DNA of 64,000 bases from Labilibaculum sp. (GCF_963664555.1 NZ_OY761461.1:3575769-3639768), one strand, 5' to 3'; positions 54,282-64,000 are shown, numbered from the stretch's first letter. Notes: generated by a model not told the origin, from the sequence alone. Made by a program: numbers and translations.

Positions 54282-57101
54282 TTAAAATACAGCTTTGACA
54301 CCAAGGTTATAGAAACGAGTTTGCGGAGCTTTTCCAAAATTCAATTCCAAAATATCCTTATTTTTGCTTAACGTTAATAAATTAGAGCCACTCACGTAAA
54401 TATTTACATCTTTAACAAATGAGCTGCCTAAAACGGATTTTGGCAAAGCATAAGTTAACTGCACTTTAGCTAAATCAAAACGATCTGTACTATATGTCCA
54501 AAAGTCAGACGTTCTAAAATTATTAGCTCCACTTAACGTAGATAAACGTGGGTAAGTTGCCGTGTTTTTAGTTTCTTCAGTCCAGCTATCAACCACAACG
54601 TTTGAATATTTCTTATCGCCGTAAACCCAGAAATAATCATTATCCTTAACCGCTATACCTCCCAAAGAACCAGTCCCCAACACAAATAATGTAAAGTTTT
54701 TAAACTCGGCAGTTAGATTTAAACCAAAATTAAATGGACTTCCCCAAGTTCCTAGTTTAATTTGATCCCGATTATCGATAACATTGTCTCCATTTTGATC
54801 AACATATTTGATATCACCACCTCTTAGCTCACCACCAAAAGTTTGCTTTATTGTCGTATTTGCAGCTTCTTCATCGCTCATAAAAAAACCATCACTTTGT
54901 AAACCAAAAATAGCATCTGTAGGTTTTCCTATTTTGCTGCGATAATCTTCTATACCAAATTCCTCTTCAGTTTTTAGCACTTTAGTTTTAACATAGGTAC
55001 CTGCAGCACCAATAGTCAAAGCAACTTCACCAAACTGTTTTCTGTAGTTAATTTCAAAATCAAACCCTTTATAATTATTTACACCATAATTAATAAATGG
55101 CACAAAAGAACCTGAAGGATAATAAGTTTTAAAATAACTTGGATATTGGCTATATGCTTGTTGAGGCAAACCATCTTTTTTGATAAAAAAAGCATTGGCT
55201 TTGAATGCTAACATTTGATTTAACATTAAGGCTTCCACCCCGAAACTTAATTCTTTTCTTTGAACATATCCAAGATCAAGATTTTCGCCATGCGTAGGCG
55301 TAAAACCCTGATTTTGATATCCACCATCTCTCCAGGAATAATAAGATGATCTTGAATAGATACCTTGATACATATAATATTCCTCGAAATTTAAATCCGT
55401 ATTAACCTCTCCTGCAGTTGCACTTAATTTTAAACGATCGAAAATACCACCTTTTAAAAAGCCTTCTTCGCTAATAACCCATCCTAAACCAATGGTAGGA
55501 GAGAAAGCAGTACGCTTATCTTTTGACAATTTAGTGGAGTTTACTAATGATCCGCTAAAATCAACGTAATACTTATGGTCTAAGTTATAGGATAATTGCA
55601 ATCCTGCATTAGCGTTAGTATACGATTGGAATTCACCAAACTCACGTTTACGAGCTCCGGCAGCTAATAACACAACATCCAAATTATGCTTATCATTAAA
55701 AGTCTTTTTGTAATCAAAATGAATAAAGGACTCCATAATATTATGATTCCATTGTTCGGACAAATTTTGATTACCACTTCTAGTATCTTTACCATGCTTT
55801 GTTAAGCCAACTATAGAATCACCTTCTGTAAAATGTTGCCATTCAGCTTCATAAACAGCATATCCATTATCAACAGATTGCTTATACTTATTTATATAGT
55901 CAATACTTACCTGTCCATGGAATGAAAGCCCGTCAATCACATTACGCAAGTCAATATCAACACCACTGGTATATTGAAATCTACGATCAATATAATTTTT
56001 ATACCCAGTCAGATACTCATCACCGAATGCTGTTGTCCCAAATTCGGAATTACCTCCAGCCAGATAATTTCCATCAATCAAATACGAACTATTTTCCTCT
56101 AAAAGACTTAAAGCATCGTTAGCTGAAGACATGATCGAATTTATCGGAATAAGCGGCGAAAACTTATTCGGTTTTGCCGAAGCTGCCTTTTCCCAATAGT
56201 TACCGTTACCAGACTTATCTGAATTATAAACAGTTGAAATATTCACGTAAGTCTTGATATAATCATTCAATTTCAAATCAATATTACCACGCACACTTAA
56301 ACGAGAGTTCAGCGCATTTTGACTTTCTCCAAAATTCAACAAAGAATTATTGCTTTCATAAGCTCCAAAAAGATAAAACTGTGCAATATCATTTCCTCCT
56401 GAAAAATCTCCATTTACACTATATGTGTTATACATCTTTTTTAAATAATCAGATGAATAGTAGTCCACATCAGGATAACGATCCGTATTAGTATGCCCAG
56501 TGTAGTTCGTAATTTCTTCATCGCTATACAAAGCCGCTAATTTATCATTTTCACGCGCTTGGTTATAAAAAGTCATGTATTCGCCTGAATTTAAATATTC
56601 AGGATATGCTTTGGGCATATTAAGCCCTGCATTAACACGAACATTCATCTGCTTATCACCAGCTTTCCCGCGTTTGGTTGTTATCAGCACAACACCATTG
56701 GCCGCACGTGAGCCATACAATACAATGGCATTAGCACCTTTTAAAAAAGAAATTTGCTCAATTTCTGTTGCAGTTATATCACGTATTTCACGTTGAACTC
56801 CATCAATTAACACTAAATGGTCACCTAAATTCCAAAGATTAGCGCCTCCAACAAAAGCTGCAGTTCCATCCAAAGGATAAGTACCATAATGTTTATCTAA
56901 ATATTCTGAAGGATTTAATACCGAGACACCATTAGGCATATCCTTTTCCTTAACAGAATTAAAAGTCCCATGTACTAAAGAATCATCATCGGATGCCACT
57001 ACTTTTGCAGTATCTATTTGGGCATTTACGCCAAACAGAAAGCCGAAGAACAATCCGAATAAAATCATTCCTATTCTTATATGTTTCATCATTTTTTCCA
57101 T
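54282..57101 (-). CDS. SusC-like TonB-dependent transporter 2, lacking the carboxypeptidase-regulatory domain
   Basis: 939 aa. Signal peptide (residues about 8-28, ending VNAQ). It then goes almost directly into the plug domain (LVLIDGVQREIRDITATEIEQISFLKGANAIVLYGSRAANGVVLITTKRG). The usual N-terminal CarboxypepD_reg domain of SusC proteins, about 80 residues, is absent. The 22-strand barrel follows to the C-terminal VKAVF. With the adjacent SusD it forms a TonB-energised glycan importer of the outer membrane. Confidence 0.92.
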   Translation of the reverse strand: MEKMMKHIRIGMILFGLFFGFLFGVNAQIDTAKVVASDDDSLVHGTFNSVKEKDMPNGVSVLNPSEYLDKHYGTYPLDGTAAFVGGANLWNLGDHLVLIDGVQREIRDITATEIEQISFLKGANAIVLYGSRAANGVVLITTKRGKAGDKQMNVRVNAGLNMPKAYPEYLNSGEYMTFYNQARENDKLAALYSDEEITNYTGHTNTDRYPDVDYYSSDYLKKMYNTYSVNGDFSGGNDIAQFYLFGAYESNNSLLNFGESQNALNSRLSVRGNIDLKLNDYIKTYVNISTVYNSDKSGNGNYWEKAASAKPNKFSPLIPINSIMSSANDALSLLEENSSYLIDGNYLAGGNSEFGTTAFGDEYLTGYKNYIDRRFQYTSGVDIDLRNVIDGLSFHGQVSIDYINKYKQSVDNGYAVYEAEWQHFTEGDSIVGLTKHGKDTRSGNQNLSEQWNHNIMESFIHFDYKKTFNDKHNLDVVLLAAGARKREFGEFQSYTNANAGLQLSYNLDHKYYVDFSGSLVNSTKLSKDKRTAFSPTIGLGWVISEEGFLKGGIFDRLKLSATAGEVNTDLNFEEYYMYQGIYSRSSYYSWRDGGYQNQGFTPTHGENLDLGYVQRKELSFGVEALMLNQMLAFKANAFFIKKDGLPQQAYSQYPSYFKTYYPSGSFVPFINYGVNNYKGFDFEINYRKQFGEVALTIGAAGTYVKTKVLKTEEEFGIEDYRSKIGKPTDAIFGLQSDGFFMSDEEAANTTIKQTFGGELRGGDIKYVDQNGDNVIDNRDQIKLGTWGSPFNFGLNLTAEFKNFTLFVLGTGSLGGIAVKDNDYFWVYGDKKYSNVVVDSWTEETKNTATYPRLSTLSGANNFRTSDFWTYSTDRFDLAKVQLTYALPKSVLGSSFVKDVNIYVSGSNLLTLSKNKDILELNFGKAPQTRFYNLGVKAVF

Positions 57102-57111
57102 TTATTTATTA

Positions 57112-58947
57112 TTACCATCCAGGATTTTGCCCGAAAGACGGGTAAAGAGTTACATCAGAAACTTTCAATGGCAACCAATAATGTTTTTGTTCAAACACTC
57201 TGGTTAACACTAGGCGTTCACGATAGTTAACAGGTTTACCGTCTGCTCCGCGGTCAAATTCAACTGCCGTTTTCTCTTTATATTCCTGTTTATCAGCCAA
57301 CAACCAACGTCTCAAGTCTTGAAAGCGGAAATCTCCTTCAAATCCAAGTTCCATAGCTCGTTCACGAATAATTTCGTCCATAAACTTGCCCTTATTACCT
57401 GAATACCGAGCATCAATAATACCAGCGCCAGCCCGTTCGCGTATTTTATTAAATGCACCTTCAGCAGTTAAGGTATAATTATTTGCACTGCTGCCAGCAG
57501 AACCGTATCCTTGCAATACAGCTTCAGCATACATCAAATAAACATCTGCTAAACGCATATATGAAAGATGCATGTAGTTTCCATTAAAACCATCAATTTC
57601 ATTAATTCTCATTGGAGTTACCTTACTAAGCAAGTATCCAGATCTACCTGACTTGTTAATTTGACGACTCGCCCCACCAGTAAAAAGCTGTGCATATCTA
57701 AATTGTTCTTTGTCTGCAGGAGCTGAACCACTAATTACTTGATCTCCATCAATGATAATATCATGATAGAAACGAGGGTCTCGATTTGCCCACGGATCAT
57801 TTGCATCGTATCCCGAATTAGGATCATCAATAGGTAAACCATTTGCCATACCATAATTTTCTACAAATCTGGCATTTGGGCAAACAGCCCCACCTCCTAT
57901 ATTTGCTTCTGTCCATAACGCACTTGGTCCCCAAGGGCAACCTTTAAACCACTCGCCATTTACTAAGCATTGAAAAATAGCCTCTCTGGTATCACCAATA
58001 CCTCCTGGAATAGTAGAACGCCCGTCAGTATAAAACAAAGCACTATAATCACTAAAATTCAGCAGGGCTATATTCGTTTGACCAGCATCAACAATTTTAA
58101 GTAACTCACCAAACACATCAGCTGCTTTTTTACAGTATTCTGCGTTAAAGGTTTTCGATCCTGTTGACTCATAATTCATTAATGGACTCCCGGCATATAA
58201 ATAGTTTTTCCCTGCATATGCAAGTGCCATAATTTTAGTAATTCGTTGTTGGTTATTACCTTCTGTATCTTTACCTACAACAGTACCATCCCAATCAGTC
58301 GGTAATAATTCTGCGGCTCTCTCAAAATCTACGGCAGCCTTATCAGCACATTCCTGATAGCTTAGGCGAGGCAACTCTAATTTTTCAACCGACCCTAATG
58401 CTCTATCAAGATATGGCAATCCTCCCCAAAAACTCATGAGTTTAAAATGAAACCAAGCACGGAAAAACAATAATTGACCTTCAATTAAATCTCTTTCCTC
58501 TTGAGTAGCATCTACCATATTGTCCAGATTTTCAAGACCCAGATTTGCTTTTCGAATGGCATACCATGCATTTGGCCATAGCCCTTGTTCTCTTTGGCCT
58601 TTTCCAGTTACTACTTTACCTTTATCCAAGTAGGAAATCCAATTAGTATTGGTCCAAGCCCAATAATCTCCTTTATCAAAAGCAGTATTTAACCAAACTG
58701 CACTTTCTCTCTCAATTACCTCATCACCTAAGTTCCAGTCACATGACCAGTTTGCAGTAGTAATATCAGGAACAGCACAATATAATTCTTCAACAAAACC
58801 TTGAAAATTATAGAAATTAACAAAAGCATCTGTTTTAGATATTTCAGACTCAGGTGCTTTATCTAAATAATCCTCGCAAGAGGCCAGCCCAATAATCATT
58901 AAAAAGACCCAACCCTTCAATAATAAATTTATATATCTTTTCATCAT
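57112..58947 (-). CDS. SusD-like glycan-binding lipoprotein 1
   Basis: 611 aa. Lipoprotein signal with lipobox LASC at about residue 24, then CEDYLDKAPESEISKTDAF, typical of SusD starts. RagB/SusD features: FFRAWFHFKLMSFWGGLPYLD, MRLADVYLMYAEAVLQGYG, RAMELGFEGDFRFQDLRRW, and NPGW at the C-terminus. Binds glycan with the first SusC-like protein, encoded 7 bases upstream. Confidence 0.94.
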   Translation of the reverse strand: MMKRYINLLLKGWVFLMIIGLASCEDYLDKAPESEISKTDAFVNFYNFQGFVEELYCAVPDITTANWSCDWNLGDEVIERESAVWLNTAFDKGDYWAWTNTNWISYLDKGKVVTGKGQREQGLWPNAWYAIRKANLGLENLDNMVDATQEERDLIEGQLLFFRAWFHFKLMSFWGGLPYLDRALGSVEKLELPRLSYQECADKAAVDFERAAELLPTDWDGTVVGKDTEGNNQQRITKIMALAYAGKNYLYAGSPLMNYESTGSKTFNAEYCKKAADVFGELLKIVDAGQTNIALLNFSDYSALFYTDGRSTIPGGIGDTREAIFQCLVNGEWFKGCPWGPSALWTEANIGGGAVCPNARFVENYGMANGLPIDDPNSGYDANDPWANRDPRFYHDIIIDGDQVISGSAPADKEQFRYAQLFTGGASRQINKSGRSGYLLSKVTPMRINEIDGFNGNYMHLSYMRLADVYLMYAEAVLQGYGSAGSSANNYTLTAEGAFNKIRERAGAGIIDARYSGNKGKFMDEIIRERAMELGFEGDFRFQDLRRWLLADKQEYKEKTAVEFDRGADGKPVNYRERLVLTRVFEQKHYWLPLKVSDVTLYPSFGQNPGW

Positions 58948-58954
58948 ATCCGTT

Positions 58955-61900
58955 TTATAATGTTATGTTAAGGCCTAAGTTGATGCGTTTCATTGTTGGA
59001 TATGCACTATTACTATTGTTTCGCCCCTCTCGATCATCAGGCATATTAGTCCACATCCACAAGTTATTACCATTTATAAATACCCTTAACGAACCAATTC
59101 CTAATTTTGAGGTTACCGTTTTATTAAATTCATAAGCTACCTCAACATTCTTTAGTCTTATATATGACCCATCATAAATATCAGTAGTTCCTCTGGAATA
59201 AACATGCGAACTCCATCTAGGCATAGCAAAATCAGCATTGGTATTTTCAGAAGTCCACCAACTACCTAATTCATAGGCCTTGTTGGTACGACCCCCGAAA
59301 TTATTGAAATACACTGATCGATTTGTGTTATTTACACCATAAAATTGAGCCATGATACTAAAACCTTTCCATTCTAATCCTACAGTACCACTGTAAGTAT
59401 TTTGTGGTCGATCAGGATATCCGTATGGTACACGATCAAAATCATCGATTATACCATCGCTGTTATAATCTACTAATTGATAATTACCCGGTAATTTTTC
59501 AGCATCGTAGGCATTCTCTACCGTGCTACCATACACTTCATCCCATGTATTGTAATAACCATCATTTATTATCGAACGCGTTTGTCCAATTTGTTTTCCT
59601 GCAGTCCTCTGATAATCATCAAGTAACAGCTCATCATCAGCAAAAATAACTTTATCTTTAGCATGAGACATGCTAAAATTACCCCAAACACGCATACCAT
59701 TTTTCAGTACTTTGTTTAAGCGCACTTCAATCTCATACCCTTTAACATCAACTTCACCCAGATTACCATACGATGGTGTTCCTCCAAAATACGATGGTAC
59801 AGCTCTATTTCCACCATCTAATAAAACATCAGTACGATGATCTTTAAACACATCCACACTACCTGCTACTAAACCATTAAAAAAAGCAAAATCAGCACCG
59901 ATATTAGTTTTAGCTACTTTTTCCCAATGCATATCAGGATTACCAATCCTATCCTCTTTCCACCAAGTATATTGACTCGTGGAACCAGGACTGTTACCTA
60001 GGTTAGCATCGCCTCCATAGGCCCATTGTGTATCGTATAAGAAGCGCACCCACGTATTGTCACTACCAACTTCACCATATGAAGCACGAAGTTTCAACAT
60101 ATCTAAAAAGCCTACACCTTTCATAAAATTCTCTTCACTAAGCATCCAGCCTACTGCTCCCGAAGGGAAAAAAGCAAAACGATAGTCGGGTCCAAATTTT
60201 TCGGAACCATTATAGGCACCATTCAATTCAACAAAATATTTTGATGCATAATTATAAGTTGCTCTAAATACCCAGTCTTCACGGAAATGTTCAAATTCAC
60301 TTCCTGTTGCATATTTATCACGACTAAACAGCCCCATCATTGTAACATCGTGTTTACCGAATTTTTTAGCATAATCCATTTGTAATTGATAAAACAACTT
60401 TCGATAATCGTCACTGCCTCCCCATCTATTTTTATACACATCATCCGCAGCTGTACTCCATCTTGAAGGCACCCAATTAAATTGATTGGTTCCAAAATAG
60501 TTTGAATAATAAACCTCACCAGTGCTGGCATCCACCCATTTAGATTGAACTCCTCCACCATCATTCACACCTCCAACAGTTTTAAATTTATTATCAAAAG
60601 ACAAAGTACCTTTAGCACTCAATCCTTTTAACAACATACTTAGATCTTGCTTCAAGGTAAAATCCGTTGTTATGGTTGCCGTTGTTTTTTTGCGTACCCC
60701 GTTATTGGCTAGTATTGCAGCCGAATTAAATGCTTCCAAAGGTTCTGGTTGATAATAGCCCCATGAACCATCAGGATAATGAGGTAAATAACTATCAGGA
60801 GCTGAAGTATAAATAGCCTCCCAAATACGAAACTCCCAATCGTCTTGCCCATAAACATCTTGCTTAACAGCATAAGAACCGGCCAAATTAGCTGAGAAAA
60901 CGGTGGTATTTGTCAGGTCAAAATCCAAATTACTACGAACATTAATACGATCAAAACCATAACCTGGTGAATAACTCTTATTATTATCAAAATGCTTCAA
61001 TATATCTCCTTCCGACAAATAGTCTACCGAAGTAAAATACTTTACAGTCTTGGTACCACCGGAAGCACTTACATTTGCTTTGTATGACATTGCAAAGTCC
61101 TTCACCAATTCATCTTCCCAGTCTACATTAACATATCTTTCACGTTCTGTCTGATCACTTTGATTACGATACTTGTTGAGTATGCTTTGGGGAGTATAAT
61201 CAGCCCATGAATCTGGATATAATGCTACCTCCCGTTCAATAATCTCGTTTCGAAGCTTTAAGGCATCATACGAATCGTATTTCTCAGGCAATTTAGAAGG
61301 TATTTTTACAGTGGCACTAAGATTAACACGAATTTCTGCTTTTCCTTCCTTTCCGCGTTTAGTAGTAATTAAAATAACACCATTAGCACCCTTTACACCA
61401 AATACAGCAGTGGCAGAAGCATCTTTCAGTACCGAAATACTTTCAACAGATGAAATATCGACACTACTCATTTGCCGCTCAATACCATCTACTAAAATTA
61501 GAGGACTACTTTCATTCCAGGTACTTTGACCCCGAATATATATAGTAGGATCTTCTTCTCCGGGAGTTCCACTGGAGGAAACCGTAATTACACCGGGTAA
61601 ATTACCGGTTAATGCAGCCCCAACACTAGTTACTCCACCTGTTCTTTCCAGTGTTTCACCTTTTGTCTGAGATATAGATCCTACAACACTTTCTTTCTTT
61701 TGTTTACCGTAGCCAACAACCATTATTTCCGATAATACACTCACTTCAGGTACCAAAATCAAATTAAATTCTGCCTTTCCGGCAACATTGACTTCCTGTC
61801 TTTCCATTCCAATAAACGAAACAACGATAACTGGTGTTTCCTGCGGTATTTTTAATACAAAACAACCATTAAAATCTGAAATAGTTGCATAGTTTAAATT

Positions 61901-62101
61901 TCCTTTTACCATGATTGTTGCCCCAGCAATTGGTTCTTGCTCACATACTATTGTCCCCCTAATTTCTCTTAAATTTTGTGAGAACACATGAGTAGAACTA
62001 AAAACAAATACAACTAGAAGCAAAAAATACTTTTGTAGTTTAATCCTTAACATATTAAATAAGGATAAGTTTTGAATAAATAAATACATTGTACGTTCCA
62101 T
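58955..62101 (-). CDS. SusC-like TonB-dependent transporter 1
   Basis: 1048 aa. The N-terminus reads MERTMYLFIQNLSLF and reaches the hydrophobic signal core (FLLLVVFVFSSTHVFSQ). I keep ATG 62101 because its codon overlaps the stop of the upstream 54-aa ORF as TAATG. A start at 62053 is the alternative. CarboxypepD_reg domain at about 45-125 (IRGTIVCEQEPIAGATIMVKGN), plug domain with SVESISVLKDASATAVFGVKGANG, and a beta barrel to the end. First large gene of the PUL and the outer-membrane glycan importer. Confidence 0.94.
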   Translation of the reverse strand: MERTMYLFIQNLSLFNMLRIKLQKYFLLLVVFVFSSTHVFSQNLREIRGTIVCEQEPIAGATIMVKGNLNYATISDFNGCFVLKIPQETPVIVVSFIGMERQEVNVAGKAEFNLILVPEVSVLSEIMVVGYGKQKKESVVGSISQTKGETLERTGGVTSVGAALTGNLPGVITVSSSGTPGEEDPTIYIRGQSTWNESSPLILVDGIERQMSSVDISSVESISVLKDASATAVFGVKGANGVILITTKRGKEGKAEIRVNLSATVKIPSKLPEKYDSYDALKLRNEIIEREVALYPDSWADYTPQSILNKYRNQSDQTERERYVNVDWEDELVKDFAMSYKANVSASGGTKTVKYFTSVDYLSEGDILKHFDNNKSYSPGYGFDRINVRSNLDFDLTNTTVFSANLAGSYAVKQDVYGQDDWEFRIWEAIYTSAPDSYLPHYPDGSWGYYQPEPLEAFNSAAILANNGVRKKTTATITTDFTLKQDLSMLLKGLSAKGTLSFDNKFKTVGGVNDGGGVQSKWVDASTGEVYYSNYFGTNQFNWVPSRWSTAADDVYKNRWGGSDDYRKLFYQLQMDYAKKFGKHDVTMMGLFSRDKYATGSEFEHFREDWVFRATYNYASKYFVELNGAYNGSEKFGPDYRFAFFPSGAVGWMLSEENFMKGVGFLDMLKLRASYGEVGSDNTWVRFLYDTQWAYGGDANLGNSPGSTSQYTWWKEDRIGNPDMHWEKVAKTNIGADFAFFNGLVAGSVDVFKDHRTDVLLDGGNRAVPSYFGGTPSYGNLGEVDVKGYEIEVRLNKVLKNGMRVWGNFSMSHAKDKVIFADDELLLDDYQRTAGKQIGQTRSIINDGYYNTWDEVYGSTVENAYDAEKLPGNYQLVDYNSDGIIDDFDRVPYGYPDRPQNTYSGTVGLEWKGFSIMAQFYGVNNTNRSVYFNNFGGRTNKAYELGSWWTSENTNADFAMPRWSSHVYSRGTTDIYDGSYIRLKNVEVAYEFNKTVTSKLGIGSLRVFINGNNLWMWTNMPDDREGRNNSNSAYPTMKRINLGLNITL

Positions 62102-62265
62102 TACATAATCAGCTTAAATTCACTTAAGTATTCCAAATTCTTTGAGGCAAATAAACCTTTGTTTATTCCTATATCATTATCAAACCTTAAACGCCTCCCT
62201 CGATTTAGGCATTCACTTAAAAAGCTGCAATACACATTTGGTTTTTCATAAACTTCTGTAATCAT
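62101..62265 (-). CDS. 54-aa small ORF coupled to the first susC
   Basis: ATG 62265 to TAA at 62101-62103; the stop shares one base with the susC ATG (TAATG), the arrangement used for translational coupling. The product is soluble, begins MITEVYEKPNVYCSFL, contains LNRGRRLRF and ends LSEFKLIM. I do not recognise it. Codon use and length look like a real gene, but it is too short to be sure. It could set susC translation or act as a leader. Confidence 0.55.
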   Translation of the reverse strand: MITEVYEKPNVYCSFLSECLNRGRRLRFDNDIGINKGLFASKNLEYLSEFKLIM

Positions 62266-62362
62266 AATTTAATAAATTTAATAATTATTACAAATTGATA
62301 TATTGGGGGTTTTATCGCTTACAATTCCTCATATCTTTCTTAATACATACAAATTAACACTT

Positions 62363-62397
62363 ACACTCTGTCCTTATTTACAATAAGGACAGAGTGT
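62363..62397. repeat. Perfect 16-bp inverted repeat
   Basis: ACACTCTGTCCTTATT and its exact complement separated by TAC. It lies about 100 bases upstream of the 54-aa ORF, at the 3' end of the decayed gene. No T-run follows on either strand, so it is not a standard terminator; an operator or mobile-element end is possible. Confidence 0.8.
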
Positions 62398-63091
62398 GCG
62401 TTTTTTGTCTGCAAGCAGATTTCACAAACACTAATCCTTTCACGAATAAAAACCTAAAACTATTTCCTCTTGAAGTAACTTTAAGATCTTTTGTGTTATA
62501 GCCGTTCGCCTCAATCGTTTCCGTGCTATTACCTATATATAATTTAGTTTTTACACTCTTATCTATTCCAGTTTTACCAATAATCAGTAAATAATTCTCA
62601 GACAAGCGCTCGAAGCAATTTTATAATTAAAGATGTTCCTTTCTTCAAATTTTCGGATCTCTAGATTTGACAATGAAATTATTACAACGCATATTTGTGG
62701 TAAGCTTATAATATGTTCGATTGTTTGGATCATAGTCAATTGCTGATGCAAAAAAAACTCACTCACACTTTGGTCTTTAAATTGTAATTGTTTTATGTTG
62801 CCCAACATAAGATGAAATTGTTTCCAATTAACCATATCAGAACAATGAAACAGGGATCTGAAAACCTTCCTGATAAAATTGGATGATAAAAACAATCATT
62901 TCTTGAAAAGGATCATTCCTATAAAAGACAGTATTCCTCTTATATGAGAAGTAGTCGAAGTGAGCAACCAAACTATTTGATCTAAACACAGAGCAATTTG
63001 TATCTGATTTAGAAATACCAGTTGAAAAAGTTATAGATAAACCAGATAAGAGAACAACGCTGCAAATAAACATATAGAATCCCTTTTTCAT
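62377..63091 (-). pseudogene. Decayed gene for a secreted protein upstream of the PUL
   Basis: A signal peptide starts at 63091 (MKKGFYMFICSVVLLSGLSI) and the frame runs to a stop near 62837. Two later coding-like pieces lie in other frames: FASAIDYDPNNRTYYKL...NNFIVKSRDPK at about 62655-62750, and ENYLLIIGKTGIDKSVKTKL...FRFLFVKGLVFV to about 62380. Together they look like one protein broken by several frameshifts. The middle piece resembles a strand-rich segment of glycosidase families such as GH43, but that is a guess. Confidence 0.45.
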
Positions 63092-63246
63092 CACTTTACA
63101 TTTCTCCAAGTTCATTGAAATTAATTGTCTTTTGTACTAGACTAATAACTGTTAATAAATCAAAAATAAATACAATTAATATTAATGATTACTAATTCTG
63201 GATATGCAATTTTCAATTTCAGATATTCTTACAAAAAACAAACATA

Positions 63247-63390
63247 TCATTGCTTAGGAATGCCGTCCTGAATCATCGGAATTGACAAATTAATAGCTAT
63301 TTGGGGTTGTGCAGGCAGGGAATATTTGACTTTGTCGAAATACCAATCGGCAGGTAATTGTGTTCCGTCGATGCGGTCACACACACACAC
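63247..63390 (-). pseudogene. Orphan C-terminal coding fragment with (CA) repeat at its edge
   Basis: About 43 codons of coding character (DRIDGTQLPADWYFDKVKYS ... IPMIQDGIPKQ, then TGA at 63247). No start is present: upstream the frame runs into a 13-base CA repeat (63378-63390), Asn codons and a stop at 63421. The source protein is not recognised. Confidence 0.45.
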
Positions 63391-63421
63391 ATTATTATTG
63401 TTTAAAAAGGAATTATGAAGT

Positions 63422-63836
63422 CAAACAAAGCAGGAATCGTACTTCCTCAGGCAGTAACACAATTACTCTGAGTTTAAAATAATCCTTTCTAGCTTAGTAT
63501 AATACCTAATTAACATCAAAACCAGCTTCATAAAATATTTCTTTCCAGCTATATCTTCGTTAAAAAAGATGCAGTTCAGGCTACCCCGACTCTCTTTTAC
63601 TTTTTAGCCTTGATACAGCTGAAAATTATTTTATTTTAAGATACTTTTGAAATCAAATTGGTACAAAAATTACTTTAACATAGTCGTTTCAGATAACCAT
63701 TTGTAGAACTTAAAGAAACTTTGTGGAAAATCACGATATAAGAAAATATTAACAAGCATATCCATATAAATTTGTATACAAGCTAAACCGAAGACGTTTG
63801 GGTGAATATATTTTTTAATCACCAATAAAATACGAA
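63422..63836. other. Gene-free spacer before the regulator end
   Basis: No ORF with coding character, no clear terminator and no repeat recognised; AT-rich and possibly decayed. Confidence 0.4.
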
Positions 63837-64000
63837 TCAGAAAATCTGAGAAGGTGATTTTCCGTAATATTTCCTAAAAACAGTACTATAATATCCCACA
63901 GTAGCAAACCCGGATAACTCACTAATTTCCGTTATGGAATATTTTTTTGATTGCAATAATGTCAATGAATAATCAAGTCGAATGGATTTAATAAAATCTG
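63837..64000 (-). CDS. AraC-type regulator, C-terminal end only (possible HTCS of the PUL)
   Basis: The frame is open to the window edge and stops at 63837-63839. The visible 53 residues form the end of an AraC/XylS HTH: RLDYSLTLLQSKKYSITEIS, then ELSGFATVGYYSTVFRKYYG and KSPSQIF. Hybrid two-component sensors of PULs end this way. As it lies just upstream of the susC/susD genes, it probably regulates them. Whether it is an HTCS or a small AraC protein cannot be decided here. Confidence 0.8.
   Translation of the reverse strand, partial: DFIKSIRLDYSLTLLQSKKYSITEISELSGFATVGYYSTVFRKYYGKSPSQIF

Noticed and set aside
63378..63390. CA dinucleotide run as a phase-variation tract
   Set aside because: It lies in decayed sequence with no gene start or promoter to switch.

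Overview
The window comes from a member of the Bacteroidota, most likely a marine or sediment anaerobe of the Marinilabiliales/Marinifilaceae type. That placement is inference from gene content. It rests on SusC/SusD pairs, a type IX secretion (CHU_C) C-terminal domain, a DUF5686 carboxypeptidase-regulatory protein, an Arm-domain tyrosine recombinase, Bacteroidota promoters of the TAnnTTTG type, weak Shine-Dalgarno sequences and low GC. A flavodiiron protein, a Crp/Fnr regulator and molybdenum-cofactor genes point to anaerobic or microaerobic life. No rRNA, intact insertion sequence or CRISPR array is visible.

Layout. 1-10 kb: end of an acyl-CoA ligase, a secreted alkaline phosphatase, a YibE/F membrane protein, a GNAT-like protein, a Cof-type HAD phosphatase, an HD hydrolase, a cytochrome b561, an alpha/beta hydrolase and a J-domain protein. 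10.1-13.8 kb: a minus-strand cluster of a small zinc-ribbon protein, a soluble ABC ATPase, a HypB/UreG-like GTPase and a substrate-binding-fold protein without a signal peptide. It has no permease and is the best candidate here for an undescribed system. 14-19 kb: a type IX secreted protein, a Crp/Fnr regulator and a flavodiiron protein. 19-31 kb: an aminotransferase, a DEAD-box helicase, HtpG, an ABC exporter pair and a DUF5686 protein. 31-37.5 kb: dipeptidyl peptidase III, a class III aminotransferase, an orphan LytTR regulator, TrmH and HU.

37.9-43 kb is the thrABC operon on the minus strand. Upstream of thrA I read an unlisted 31-codon leader ORF with nine Thr codons, six of them consecutive, followed at once by a hairpin and U-run; it looks like a ribosome-mediated attenuator. 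46-50.3 kb is a molybdenum-cofactor operon (mobB-like, moeA, a compact moaA, moaC, and a MOSC-MogA fusion) behind a strong promoter and a long structured leader that may be a Moco-type riboswitch. tRNA-Ser(UGA) follows at 50.4 kb with a thoroughly broken integrase remnant next to it.

51.4-62.3 kb is a polysaccharide utilisation locus on the minus strand: a 54-aa small ORF overlapping the start of the first susC, then susC, susD, a second short susC, a second susD and a surface lipoprotein. Upstream of it are a perfect 16-bp inverted repeat, a decayed secreted-protein gene, an orphan coding fragment, and at the window edge the C-terminus of an AraC-type regulator that plausibly controls the locus.
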